Shown in pieces: positions 43,398 to 52,640 of a stretch of 64,000 nt of DNA. How positions within the stretch are numbered: position 1 is the stretch's first letter; each line of letters opens with the position of its first letter. Made by a program: the position numbers and the translations under genes. The notes below the pieces were generated by a model. That model was not told the origin of the DNA, did not search any database, and worked only from the letters and a program-made list of their open reading frames with translations. This stretch comes from CAKOSP01 sp964370755 (GTDB taxonomy: Bacteria; Bacillota_I; Bacilli_A; RF39; UBA660): assembly GCA_964370755.1 (NCBI GenBank), contig CAYJKL010000004.1, positions 1 to 64,000 of the forward strand, read 5' to 3'.

Positions 43398-45523
43398 TAT
43401 TTTCCTCCTTTCATATTAGTAATTATCATCAATAATATTACATTAATCATGTAGTATACACTTTTCCAAGATTTTATTGATGATTCTCCATTTTCTCTAG
43501 CGTGCATTTTTACTGCAACTTCTTCTATTTTTAAATTATATTTTTTTAATATTATCGGACATATTGGTTCTGGATACTCTATTGGATACTTTTCAGCAAA
43601 TATTTTTATTACATTCTTATTTGCTGCTCTAAATCCACTTGTTGGATCTGTTATTGTTTGATTCGATATTAATTTTATAAATTTTGAAATTATTTTTATC
43701 CCTACTTGTCTCATAGCAGTTGATTTAAATTCACTTGAGTTTATATCTACGAATCTTGAGCCAATCACAAAATCGGCGCCTGATTTAATTGGTTTAATTA
43801 ATTCCTTAACGTAATTAACGTCATGCTGTCCATCTCCGTCAAATTGTATGGCAACATCATAATTATTTACTAGTGCATACTTATAACCAGTTTGTACTGC
43901 TCCTCCAATACCCAAATTATGTATTAGATTAATTGTATTAAAATTATTTTTCGCACAAATTTCTTTGGTTTTATCTGTTGATCCATCATTTATGATTATA
44001 TAATCAATATTTTGTTTAGACTTTTCTATACTATTAATAGTTTTTACAATATTTTCTTCTTCATTATAAGCTGGTATAATTAATAATATTTTCTCTGCTT
44101 TTTTTTGTGTTTCCATTTCTTCTTTTGTATTCATTTTAATTTTTTCAACTTGATTCTTATTTGCTGCTATTATAATCAGTAATAATATTGCCGGGAAACT
44201 ATATCTGCCATTTAGAACCACTAATAAATTAGATAATATGTATCCTACTGTAAACAACTGCAATATTATGAGTTTGTGATTATTATTTTTTATATTTGAG
44301 TATACTGCAATTATAGAAAATGATATTATTGCAGTATATATTATTAAATTTACATTATTTATTGTTTCGTAATTTTTTTGTACTATTGCTAAGCTCTCTT
44401 CGTCAATAATATATGATACATAATCTAGTGATGTGTTATGCGTAGTCCATAGTGATGTATATTTACAATTCATTAGTTCACTCGTTCCACTAATTCCATA
44501 ACTTTTGTATCTATTAATTGTTTCATCAATTAAAATACTACTTCCATTTTTTTCTTCTAATATCTCAAATGCATATTCAGAATCTTCTACTGTCCAACTT
44601 CCACAGTATTCTTTGTTTGCACCAAAATATAGTGACCATTCAGTTGCACCTGGTCTAAGTTCCATATCTAATCGATTTTCAATATAAATGTTAATTAAAC
44701 TACTTGTTATTGTATATGTAAGTATTATAATTACTAAACTTAGTATTTCTCTTAATTTCTTAATTGTCAAAATATAATAGATTACAAGTGCGATTAATAA
44801 TATTAACATTATAGGTCTAATATTATTGCTCACTGCCATTATTATTCCAAGTAATATTATATAAAGTATACTTTTTTTATTCACTTCAAGTGTTTCTAAA
44901 TTTTTAATTTTTTCTAATATTATTATTGTTAGTATTAAAAACAGCATAAATATTGTTTCTGTTGCTACTAAAAAATTTGTAAATATTACTACTGGCATTA
45001 TGAAATATAAACCACTAAGTAAAGTTCCAACCGGTTTTGACGTATACTTAATTATAACTTTATAAAGTAACAAGGTTGTTATTATCTGAACAATTACATT
45101 CCCAATTATAACTGAACTTACTCCTTTGCCAAATAGAAATAAAAAGAAGGCGAAAATGTTAGAAACCATTACAACATATCCATTGAATGCTAGATATGCA
45201 TTATTAAAATTTTCTCCATTTAGTATTGAAATTGCGGTTTCATAATATAATAAGAAATCTGATTCTAATTCAAAATTTAAATTCAAGAAATAGTAACCTC
45301 TGATAATTAAACCTACAATTATAAATGAAATGAGTATATATTTACTATTTTTATTGTTTATGAGATTTTTTTTATATAAAAAATAGAATGAGAATATCAG
45401 TATTATCACTACTATTCCTTCAATCGAAAAATAGTTCATATTGAATTTATGTAAATTCAAACCTAATATATATACTAATAATATTAGCAGTATAATTTGT
45501 ATTACTTTTTTTAGTATATTCAT
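43397..45523 (-). CDS. Fusion of GT-C-like membrane protein and polyprenyl-phosphate GT2
   Basis: 708 residues from the ATG at 45523 (GGAAGGTG at 7 bases; the frame opens at a GTG further up). Residues 1-470 form about 11 membrane segments with a periplasmic-type loop containing Cys, like GT39/ArnT-type GT-C enzymes. Residues about 480-708 are a GT2 domain: 'IPAYNEEENI', 'INDGSTDKT', 'HNLGIGGAVQTGY', 'QFDGDGQHD', 'DPTSGFRA'. One polypeptide thus could make a polyprenyl-P-sugar and use it outside. DUF2304 and SMR genes follow. Confidence 0.85.
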   Translation of the reverse strand: MNILKKVIQIILLILLVYILGLNLHKFNMNYFSIEGIVVIILIFSFYFLYKKNLINNKNSKYILISFIIVGLIIRGYYFLNLNFELESDFLLYYETAISILNGENFNNAYLAFNGYVVMVSNIFAFFLFLFGKGVSSVIIGNVIVQIITTLLLYKVIIKYTSKPVGTLLSGLYFIMPVVIFTNFLVATETIFMLFLILTIIILEKIKNLETLEVNKKSILYIILLGIIMAVSNNIRPIMLILLIALVIYYILTIKKLREILSLVIIILTYTITSSLINIYIENRLDMELRPGATEWSLYFGANKEYCGSWTVEDSEYAFEILEEKNGSSILIDETINRYKSYGISGTSELMNCKYTSLWTTHNTSLDYVSYIIDEESLAIVQKNYETINNVNLIIYTAIISFSIIAVYSNIKNNNHKLIILQLFTVGYILSNLLVVLNGRYSFPAILLLIIIAANKNQVEKIKMNTKEEMETQKKAEKILLIIPAYNEEENIVKTINSIEKSKQNIDYIIINDGSTDKTKEICAKNNFNTINLIHNLGIGGAVQTGYKYALVNNYDVAIQFDGDGQHDVNYVKELIKPIKSGADFVIGSRFVDINSSEFKSTAMRQVGIKIISKFIKLISNQTITDPTSGFRAANKNVIKIFAEKYPIEYPEPICPIILKKYNLKIEEVAVKMHARENGESSIKSWKSVYYMINVILLMIITNMKGGK

Positions 45524-45524
45524 A

Positions 45525-46823
45525 CTATTCACCTTCCTTTGATTTCAGATAACTTAATATTATTTCGCATTTTTTTAACCATGAGTTTTCATTTGCTTCT
45601 TTCTCTAATAGTTTCAAATATTTTTTATCTTTGGTTAGCTTTAATGCTTCATCTAATTTATCCATAAAATCATCATGATTTTTACCTATTAATACGCTTT
45701 CGTGTTTCATACACTCGTGCATAGCTGTTGTTACAGAAGGTTTTCCTAGGGCCATATATTCATATAACTTTAGAGGCGATGTTGCTTGTGTTATTTCGTT
45801 TATCAAAAATGGTATTGTACATACATCAAACTCCTTAGCATAATAAGGTAATATATTGTAATCAATTGATCCTATAAAGTGAATATTTTTTAGTTCATGA
45901 ATATTGTGTTTATCATATTCTTCGTCATATTTTACTCCAATTAATACAAATTCATAATCTGGTCTTTTTTTAGCGAATTCTTTTAAAAGATCATAATCAA
46001 ACCAAACGGCAAGTGCTCCATAATAACCGATGATAGGTTTATTAAGTTTAATTATTTTTTGCATTTCTACACTTAGTTTAGTTTTTTTATTTAAATTTGT
46101 AAAATGATTGATATCTACACCATTTGAAGAATAGACATATTCATCTCTATATTTTTTTACATCATCCATTATGTTGTCAGCTGTAACCACTACAATACAA
46201 TTTTCTGTGTCTGACATTGCATAATTATATTTTTCTTCAACATTTTTTGGAAGTCTTTTAGCGTTTGATATCGCAGGGCTTAAGTCATCTATATAATCAT
46301 AAATAATTTTATAACCTTTTTTAATATACTGTTTCATCTTTTTAACTGTAAGTGATAACTCAGTAGAAAATAGATATATATATTTTGGTTTATCAATTTC
46401 ATCTATCTTTTTATATAATGCTTTAACAAAATCTTTACTATACGTGAAATTTATAAGATATAAATTTTTTTCAAGTTTTGAACATAGTTCTATGTTATCT
46501 GAAAATATATTAACTTCATATAAGAATAATGTATTGTTTCTAGCCATTGCTCTAGCTATATGCTGTGGTCTTTGAAATAGTTTTGCATTCCATCCAAAAC
46601 TATCATTTTTCCATATAACTATTCTATCAAAACTTTTTTCATTATCAAATATTTTTGCGATTTCTTTATTTATTTTTTCAAAATATTTTTTCCTGTCTTT
46701 TTGTTTTTCAATGAACTGACTTATTTTATTTATCAATCTTCTTACTTTTCTTTTTATTATAGCAATTGGTTTTAATATTAGATGCCATCTTAAATACTTT
46801 AATACTTTAATAATAAATTTCAT
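45525..46823 (-). CDS. TuaH-like GT-B glycosyltransferase, paralog
   Basis: 432 residues, similar along its length to 41384-42640: 'DRIVIWKNDSFGWNAKLFQRPQHI' (blocks IVIWKNDSFG and QRPQHI), 'YIYLFSTELSLTVKKM', 'YSSNGVDI', 'IPFLINEITQATSPLKLYEYMA'. Its first 60 residues are strongly basic and amphipathic. It follows the ABC ATPase gene and precedes the GT fusion in the operon. Confidence 0.85.
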   Translation of the reverse strand: MKFIIKVLKYLRWHLILKPIAIIKRKVRRLINKISQFIEKQKDRKKYFEKINKEIAKIFDNEKSFDRIVIWKNDSFGWNAKLFQRPQHIARAMARNNTLFLYEVNIFSDNIELCSKLEKNLYLINFTYSKDFVKALYKKIDEIDKPKYIYLFSTELSLTVKKMKQYIKKGYKIIYDYIDDLSPAISNAKRLPKNVEEKYNYAMSDTENCIVVVTADNIMDDVKKYRDEYVYSSNGVDINHFTNLNKKTKLSVEMQKIIKLNKPIIGYYGALAVWFDYDLLKEFAKKRPDYEFVLIGVKYDEEYDKHNIHELKNIHFIGSIDYNILPYYAKEFDVCTIPFLINEITQATSPLKLYEYMALGKPSVTTAMHECMKHESVLIGKNHDDFMDKLDEALKLTKDKKYLKLLEKEANENSWLKKCEIILSYLKSKEGE

Positions 46824-46824
46824 T

Positions 46825-47586
46825 TTATACCTCTTCTTTCATTATTGTTCGATAGTATTCATCACACACAGTTATATCCCCTATTTTTTTAACTTTACCT
46901 TTTTCTAACCAAATAACTTTATCACATATTTTTTTTACTTGTTCAAGCGAATGAGATACAAACAAAACTGTCGTTCCACCTGTTATCATTTCCATCATTT
47001 TGTTTTCACTCTTACTTTGAAATGCTATATCTCCAACTGATAAAATTTCATCTACTATTAATATTTCTGGATCTACTATAGTAGCTATTGAAAATGCAAG
47101 TCTAGCTATCATTCCCGAAGAGTAATTTTGGACTGGTACATCTAAAAATTCTTTTAACTCTGAAAATTCTACTATTTCATCAAATTTATTATCGATTAGA
47201 TCTTTTGAATAACCCATCACTGCCCCATTTAAATAGATATTTTCACGTGCTGTAAGTTCCATATCGAATCCTGCTCCAAGTTCTATCATAGGACAAATAT
47301 TACCATATGTTTCCATTTTTCCTTCAGTAGGTTTCATAACTCCTGCAATTATTTTTAATAGTGTTGATTTTCCAGCACCATTTGCACCTATGAAACCAAC
47401 TACTTCGCCACTTTTTATTTCAAAGCTTACATTATTAATTGCTTTAAATTCCATTTTTTTCTTTTTTTCTTTTCTCTTAGTAATGTTTACAAACCACTGT
47501 TTAAATGAAAATGTTTTTTCTATTCCTAGATTAAATTTCATTGTGATTTTTTCCAACTTGATCATTATTTTTTTTTGATTTTCCAT
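46825..47586 (-). CDS. Polysaccharide/teichoic acid ABC exporter ATPase (TagH/Wzt type)
   Basis: 253 residues from the ATG at 47586 (AGAGGTGAAT). Walker A 'GANGAGKST', Q-loop region 'ICPMIELGAGFD', ABC signature 'YSSGMIARLAF', Walker B 'ILIVDEILS', switch His in 'LFVSHS'. The GAGFDMELTARENIYL block is typical of exporters for O-antigen and teichoic acid. It lacks the C-terminal carbohydrate-binding domain of long Wzt proteins, so it resembles TagH cores without the extracellular part. Confidence 0.92.
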   Translation of the reverse strand: MENQKKIMIKLEKITMKFNLGIEKTFSFKQWFVNITKRKEKKKKMEFKAINNVSFEIKSGEVVGFIGANGAGKSTLLKIIAGVMKPTEGKMETYGNICPMIELGAGFDMELTARENIYLNGAVMGYSKDLIDNKFDEIVEFSELKEFLDVPVQNYSSGMIARLAFSIATIVDPEILIVDEILSVGDIAFQSKSENKMMEMITGGTTVLFVSHSLEQVKKICDKVIWLEKGKVKKIGDITVCDEYYRTIMKEEV

Positions 47587-47594
47587 ATTCACCT

Positions 47595-48380
47595 CTAAAC
47601 GTAATATATAAATTTGTCTTGTTTTTTTCTAAAGACAAATATACCTATAAATAATGCTATTATTGCTGATAAAAAGCATATTAAAAATTGAAAGCCAGAT
47701 GGCATATTACCAAAAAGTATTATTTCTCTAGCAAAATCTATAAATTGATACAGTGGATTAAATTTCATAAAATCTTGTAGAGGCATTTCTATAATATTAA
47801 TGTCATACATTATTGGTGTTAAATACATTAAAATTGTAGTTAATATACCATAAATATAAAACATATCTCTTAAAAACACTGACACAGTTGATAAAATTAA
47901 ACCTACTCCTAATGTAAATAAAAATAAACATAAGAATATAAATGGTAATAACAAATGATATACATTAAGTGAGTGACCTGTTGCTAATATTACTATATAA
48001 AGTGGAATTAAAGTTAATATAAAGTTAATTCCTATGAAAAGGCATTTTGCCAAAGGGAAAATGTATTTTGGTATATATACTTTGTTAATCAAACTAAAAT
48101 TACCTACAACTGATCCCATTGCTAGATTAGATGCTTCTGAAAAATAATTGAAAAAAGTAAGTCCTATTAGTAAATATGTTATATAACTAATGCCTGGTGT
48201 AGAAAATTTAAATACATTTGAAAAAACTACTGCCATCACACTCATCATTAAAATTGGATACAGTAAACTCCATAATACGCCTAGTACACTTCTTTTATAT
48301 TTTACTTTAAAATCTCGAATAATTAATTGTTTTAGTAAAAAGTTATATTTTTGATATGTATATTTTAAGTTTTTAATCAT
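47595..48380 (-). CDS. Polysaccharide/teichoic acid ABC exporter permease (TagG/Wzm type)
   Basis: 261 residues from the ATG at 48380, chosen for the GAGGAG site; the frame extends upstream into the preceding gene. Six membrane segments with the ABC-2 start 'LLKQLIIRDFKVKYKRSVLG' (blocks RDFKVKYKRS, LGVLWS) and 'FNPLYQFIDFAREIILFG' near the end. Forms the exporter with the ATPase at 46825-47586 (8-base gap). It has its own promoter (48405-48434). Confidence 0.92.
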   Translation of the reverse strand: MIKNLKYTYQKYNFLLKQLIIRDFKVKYKRSVLGVLWSLLYPILMMSVMAVVFSNVFKFSTPGISYITYLLIGLTFFNYFSEASNLAMGSVVGNFSLINKVYIPKYIFPLAKCLFIGINFILTLIPLYIVILATGHSLNVYHLLLPFIFLCLFLFTLGVGLILSTVSVFLRDMFYIYGILTTILMYLTPIMYDINIIEMPLQDFMKFNPLYQFIDFAREIILFGNMPSGFQFLICFLSAIIALFIGIFVFRKKQDKFIYYV

Positions 48381-48404
48381 TGTTATATTACTCCTCATAT
48401 GTTT

Positions 48405-48434
48405 ATTATACACTATTTTTTCTTTTATTAGCAA
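48405..48434 (-). promoter_or_regulatory. Promoter of the ABC exporter operon
   Basis: Minus strand TTGCTA, 18-base spacer, TATAAT within GTGTATAATA. It lies inside the last codons of the upstream gene. Confidence 0.55.
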
Positions 48435-49863
48435 GATTTCTTTTATTATTACCCTTATTTTCTTCAAATTCTATAAACATAAAAAGACTTACTAATAAAA
48501 GTGGCACTAACTGATTAAAAATATTTCCACTTAGATACGCTATAAAAAATGTAATCGCACATATTGATGCTTTTATAAAATGATAATATTTATTTGTTTT
48601 AAAATATGCAAATGTCATCTTAAAAGTTTGATATATATATATTCCTAAAAATAGTATTAACCCAATTATTCCATACGCATAGTACTGAAGAGTTATATCA
48701 CTTTCTATATTAAATATATTTTGAACTCTAGAGTTAGTTATACCAAAAAATACATCATTATTATTATCGTTTATTTCTATTACTCTTTTAATCATTTCTG
48801 TTTCTAAATATCTATAATTTGTTCTAGAACTTTCGTCTTGCTGAAGTATTTCATACCAAAAATCAGGGTCGTACTGATATGGGTATCTGTTTATAATAAA
48901 ATTTGCATTAATTTTTAATTCTTCGTAATTTTCTTCAATATATTCTTCTTTTGATAATTCTTTTTTTTCTTCCAATTTTTCTTCGTATGCAAGTATATAA
49001 GTTGTTTTAGCATTTAACAAATCATAAGTTTCCACTCGTCTAATACTTGGGGAATATGGAAGCAGTATTCCGAATAATATCATTAAGCTTATTGTTTTTA
49101 AAATATCTTTTTTTGAATAATCAATTTGTTTAGTTATCTTATATAAAATGGTAAATATAAAAACTACTATGAAAATTGCAGCCAGTCCGATACTAGATAC
49201 TCTTGTACCTAACATAAGACTTGCTATAATAATTAAGATTATATAATTAAAATTTATTTTTTTGTTTATAAAGTAGTAGAAACTTATTACGAATAGTATA
49301 TTTAATATTAAACATATTTGATTTGCATACATAAAATAACCTTTACTAGCTAAGTCTGCATAGTAATAACCATTGCTGAACCATGAAAAAATATTGCCTT
49401 TTATTATTTGATCTGCATAACTACTTTCTGATATTACAAATATGTTAGTTATTACTATACTACCTGCGACAAATAAAATATAGTATTTTATTAGCTTAAT
49501 AAAAAACATTTTATTTATTTTTGTGTGTCTAATTATGTAGATAAATAATATAGGTACACATAATTTGGCGATTTGCAATATTTCATCATATAAATTGTAA
49601 TTGAAATTCCCTGGAACTAGAGAATTAAAATTATTAGAGTTTAAGTGATGAAATATATAATATACTAGCACAATACTAAAATATGCAATAATGTACTTCA
49701 CATTTTTTCTTGATCCTTTATTTGTATATAATAACATTATAAAAAGCATTACTACTGTTATTAATAATGCTAGTGTAACTATTGAATTATAAAAACTCCC
49801 TAATAAAAATATAGGTAAAGTAATAAGTAACATATTTAATAATTTTGCATATAGATTATTCAT
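48406..49863 (-). CDS. Wzy-like polymerase/ligase membrane protein
   Basis: 485 residues with about 12 membrane segments and a large hydrophilic loop (about 285-395) rich in Glu, Lys and Tyr. This is the O-antigen ligase/polymerase plan, and it is the second such gene of the locus. It follows the terminator at 49952-49978 and a weak extended -10 (TGATAAAAT near 49890). The C-terminus is basic (NKRNLANKRKNSV). Confidence 0.72.
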   Translation of the reverse strand: MNNLYAKLLNMLLITLPIFLLGSFYNSIVTLALLITVVMLFIMLLYTNKGSRKNVKYIIAYFSIVLVYYIFHHLNSNNFNSLVPGNFNYNLYDEILQIAKLCVPILFIYIIRHTKINKMFFIKLIKYYILFVAGSIVITNIFVISESSYADQIIKGNIFSWFSNGYYYADLASKGYFMYANQICLILNILFVISFYYFINKKINFNYIILIIIASLMLGTRVSSIGLAAIFIVVFIFTILYKITKQIDYSKKDILKTISLMILFGILLPYSPSIRRVETYDLLNAKTTYILAYEEKLEEKKELSKEEYIEENYEELKINANFIINRYPYQYDPDFWYEILQQDESSRTNYRYLETEMIKRVIEINDNNNDVFFGITNSRVQNIFNIESDITLQYYAYGIIGLILFLGIYIYQTFKMTFAYFKTNKYYHFIKASICAITFFIAYLSGNIFNQLVPLLLVSLFMFIEFEENKGNNKRNLANKRKNSV

Positions 49864-49951
49864 AATATACTCTTTTCTTAAAATATTTTATCATATTAGG
49901 CATTAAAAATCTATATTTGACATCAAATCTTTTCTTTAAGATAAATTTAGT

Positions 49952-49978
49952 AAAAAAATAAGCGATTTTTTCGCTTAT
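49952..49978 (-). terminator. Terminator of the pentose-lipid cassette
   Basis: Stem ATAAGCGA / TCGCTTAT (49958-49965 with 49971-49978) followed by seven T on the minus strand, 13 bases after the stop at 49991. Confidence 0.9.
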
Positions 49979-49990
49979 CTTATTTTTTGT

Positions 49991-51670
49991 CTATAGTCCG
50001 TAATGTGCTAAACCAAATTTGATTAATTCAATTATTCCAGGTATATTTATTGCGATTAATGAAACTATTAATAGGTAATAAATGATTATTTTAAATTTCA
50101 ATTTATTTTTTAATAACTTTTCTATTAGCATAATTATTAGTATTATATACGCCCAGGAAAAGTATAATGAATATAGTATCAAACCATTTTCTGATGTTCC
50201 CCAACCAACTAGGCATAACATAACGAAGGAAAATATTACCCAAGAAAAACATATTTTACATAATTTTTCTTTATAATTTAAAATAAATGATATTATAACG
50301 AGTAGTATTATCCCAACGCCTATATAATTTACTTTTAAAGAATCTTCTAACTGATATACTATATTTCCGTGTTTGTTTATTTCTATTATTGTATCTAATT
50401 TATAAAAACAATTCGCAACAAAATCTGTGAATTGATAAAATTTTTCATAAAAATATAATTCTTTTCCTGTATAATGAGTAGTATAAATTGTTAGCAATTG
50501 TATTGCATCTAATAATTTTGGTAACTGACCAAATATTGATATAGTTGTTATTGTATTAATAAATAAATAAACTAAATTTATTATTTTGTCTTTTAATTTT
50601 TTCGAACTAATAGTCAACGGAAATAATATTCCACTTGTTAATAGTGTACCTGTTGAACAGATATAAAGTTCGTCTTTATTTTTCTTATCTTTTATATATG
50701 CATTAATTAACATTATTAGCCAAAAAAATGCTATTATGTATTGCTCTATATTTAACACAAATAGTAAAAATGGATAAGATACAAAGAATATAAATAAAAA
50801 TATTTTTTTAGTAAGATTATCAAAATTTAGTAATTTACTTAAGGTTACTGCGCTAAATATTAATAACATACAATGTAAGATTGCCGTTGTAATAAAATAT
50901 ATATTTGGTACAAACGGTAATGTATTTGACACTGCTTTTACAAAAACTGTAAACGGTAGCGCTATTATACCAAATAAAGGTTGTCTTAAATCATTTTCAT
51001 GGGCATTTACATAATAATATGTGTCTGTGTATAGTAAAAAACCTGTGTCTGTTGTATATACAACATCATAAGGAATACTATTGCCATAATCGTCTACTGG
51101 TTGATAAAATACTGTTGTGTTATTATAAATAATTATAATTAATATAGATATTATAATTGTCATAATTATAAATAGTTTTTTTTCTTTTTTTTCGAATCCA
51201 ACAAAATCTTCAATTATATCTCTTATAATTTTTGTGTAGAAAAAGTTCGTTGCTACATATACTGCGAAAAAAGAAAGCAGTGTAAATAATTCTAAAAATA
51301 GTAATGCTCGATCTACTGAAAAGTTAAAATTATGGATATTATCATTAATAAAAGTTTGTACAAAAATGTTATCTATATAATTTTGCGAAACTGCGTAAGT
51401 AAGTAGAACTGACCATAGTAGAACTGGATAGTTTATTCCTTTTTCAAATATTTTTTTCAAAAAGTTCTTTTTAAACGCTAAATAACAAACTGTAATTAGA
51501 GATATAACTAAAGTTACAAAAGTATATAAATACGGCAGCTTATACCCTATAAGTGAAAATGTTAAAATTAGTCCTGATAATATAAATATTACTTCAAGAA
51601 CTGTGGTTTTTGATAGTTTAATAACTATACTATCAACTTTATCTCTTAATTTTTTTATTATAGTTTTCAT
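49991..51670 (-). CDS. Large multi-pass membrane protein, possible GT-C glycosyltransferase
   Basis: 559 residues from the ATG at 51670 (AGGGAGG site). About 12-13 membrane segments. After the fourth segment an extracytoplasmic loop 'YTDTYYYVNAHENDLRQPLFG' (blocks YTDTYYYV, HENDLRQPLFG) contains the acidic residues and Arg-Gln-Pro-hydrophobic pattern seen in GT-C/GT39-like loops. It ends the UbiA-acyltransferase-HAD-GtrA operon, so it may use polyprenyl-P-pentose. The GT-C call is tentative. Confidence 0.6.
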   Translation of the reverse strand: MKTIIKKLRDKVDSIVIKLSKTTVLEVIFILSGLILTFSLIGYKLPYLYTFVTLVISLITVCYLAFKKNFLKKIFEKGINYPVLLWSVLLTYAVSQNYIDNIFVQTFINDNIHNFNFSVDRALLFLELFTLLSFFAVYVATNFFYTKIIRDIIEDFVGFEKKEKKLFIIMTIIISILIIIIYNNTTVFYQPVDDYGNSIPYDVVYTTDTGFLLYTDTYYYVNAHENDLRQPLFGIIALPFTVFVKAVSNTLPFVPNIYFITTAILHCMLLIFSAVTLSKLLNFDNLTKKIFLFIFFVSYPFLLFVLNIEQYIIAFFWLIMLINAYIKDKKNKDELYICSTGTLLTSGILFPLTISSKKLKDKIINLVYLFINTITTISIFGQLPKLLDAIQLLTIYTTHYTGKELYFYEKFYQFTDFVANCFYKLDTIIEINKHGNIVYQLEDSLKVNYIGVGIILLVIISFILNYKEKLCKICFSWVIFSFVMLCLVGWGTSENGLILYSLYFSWAYIILIIMLIEKLLKNKLKFKIIIYYLLIVSLIAINIPGIIELIKFGLAHYGL

Positions 51671-52640
51671 AAATACCTCCCTTGAATGCATAGTTTTTCA
51701 TTAGTAAGAAAGTAACTGGAACACCGAGAGCTACTGCTATTATATAGGAATATACTTCACTGATTCCAATAATATTATAAAATAAAAACACTACAATATT
51801 TTGAATTAAAAAATTAGGGATATATGATATTACAAATTTTATAAATTTTTTAGTTGAATAATTAGTTTTGAATGTAATACTTGTATTTAAAATATAAGAT
51901 ATTATTAAACTTGTGATATATCCTAATATGAAACTAATATTAGCATTACTAATTATGTTGGAATATAAAATTGCAAATAATACTCCATTTATTGCATTTA
52001 TTCCACCTACAAATAAAAATTTTAAAAATTCTTTATTTATAAATTGTTTTTGTGTTTTTTGCATTAGTGAACTTCTATTATACTCCCAGTCACTTATATC
52101 ATTCCCCTCCACGATAAAAGATTTTTTCGCTAACTTGGCCAATGGTTCATCTGAATATGAATCAGAGTAAAATTCATTTATTTTTGCATTTGGATATGCA
52201 ATCTTAAACCTAAATACTTTTTCTTTGCCATAACAATTTAACCCTGTATACGTACCTGTTTTCATATCTACTATAGACGCTAACACATTGTTTACACCAA
52301 GCCTTTTCATCATTGGCTTTACTAAAAATTCTGGAGAAGCTGATATGATAATATCACTTTCTTTTGTTTGCTTTAAATAATATTCTAAAATATTTTTTTC
52401 CTTAGCATCCCAAAATTTTTCAACTAGTTTTTTTGTGTTTCTACTCTTAGTTAGAAATACATAAAACTTTTCTTTGAATTCAGTTTTTGTATATATTTTA
52501 AATATATACTTTATAAAGGCAATACCTTGTTTTGGAAGGCATAGTAATATTTTTGGGTTATTTTTTATACAAAAAAAATAAAAATCCTTTGTTGAATCAT
52601 TTTTATAGATTGTTTTATCAAAATCATATACATTAATCAT
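51639..52640 (-). CDS. HAD phosphatase fused to GtrA-like flippase domain
   Basis: 333 residues. N-terminal HAD-IB domain (about 1-195): nucleophile motif 'DFDKTI', 'ISASPEF', and 'FYSDSYSDEPLAKLA' with the Mg-binding Asp. C-terminal GtrA domain (about 205-325): four membrane segments starting 'FLKFLFVGGINAINGV'. The HAD form is like the decaprenyl-phosphoryl-5-phosphoribose phosphatase; GtrA proteins flip polyprenyl-P-sugars. The gene starts four bases inside the acyltransferase gene and overlaps the next by 32 bases. Confidence 0.88.
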   Translation of the reverse strand: MINVYDFDKTIYKNDSTKDFYFFCIKNNPKILLCLPKQGIAFIKYIFKIYTKTEFKEKFYVFLTKSRNTKKLVEKFWDAKEKNILEYYLKQTKESDIIISASPEFLVKPMMKRLGVNNVLASIVDMKTGTYTGLNCYGKEKVFRFKIAYPNAKINEFYSDSYSDEPLAKLAKKSFIVEGNDISDWEYNRSSLMQKTQKQFINKEFLKFLFVGGINAINGVLFAILYSNIISNANISFILGYITSLIISYILNTSITFKTNYSTKKFIKFVISYIPNFLIQNIVVFLFYNIIGISEVYSYIIAVALGVPVTFLLMKNYAFKGGIYENYNKKIKR

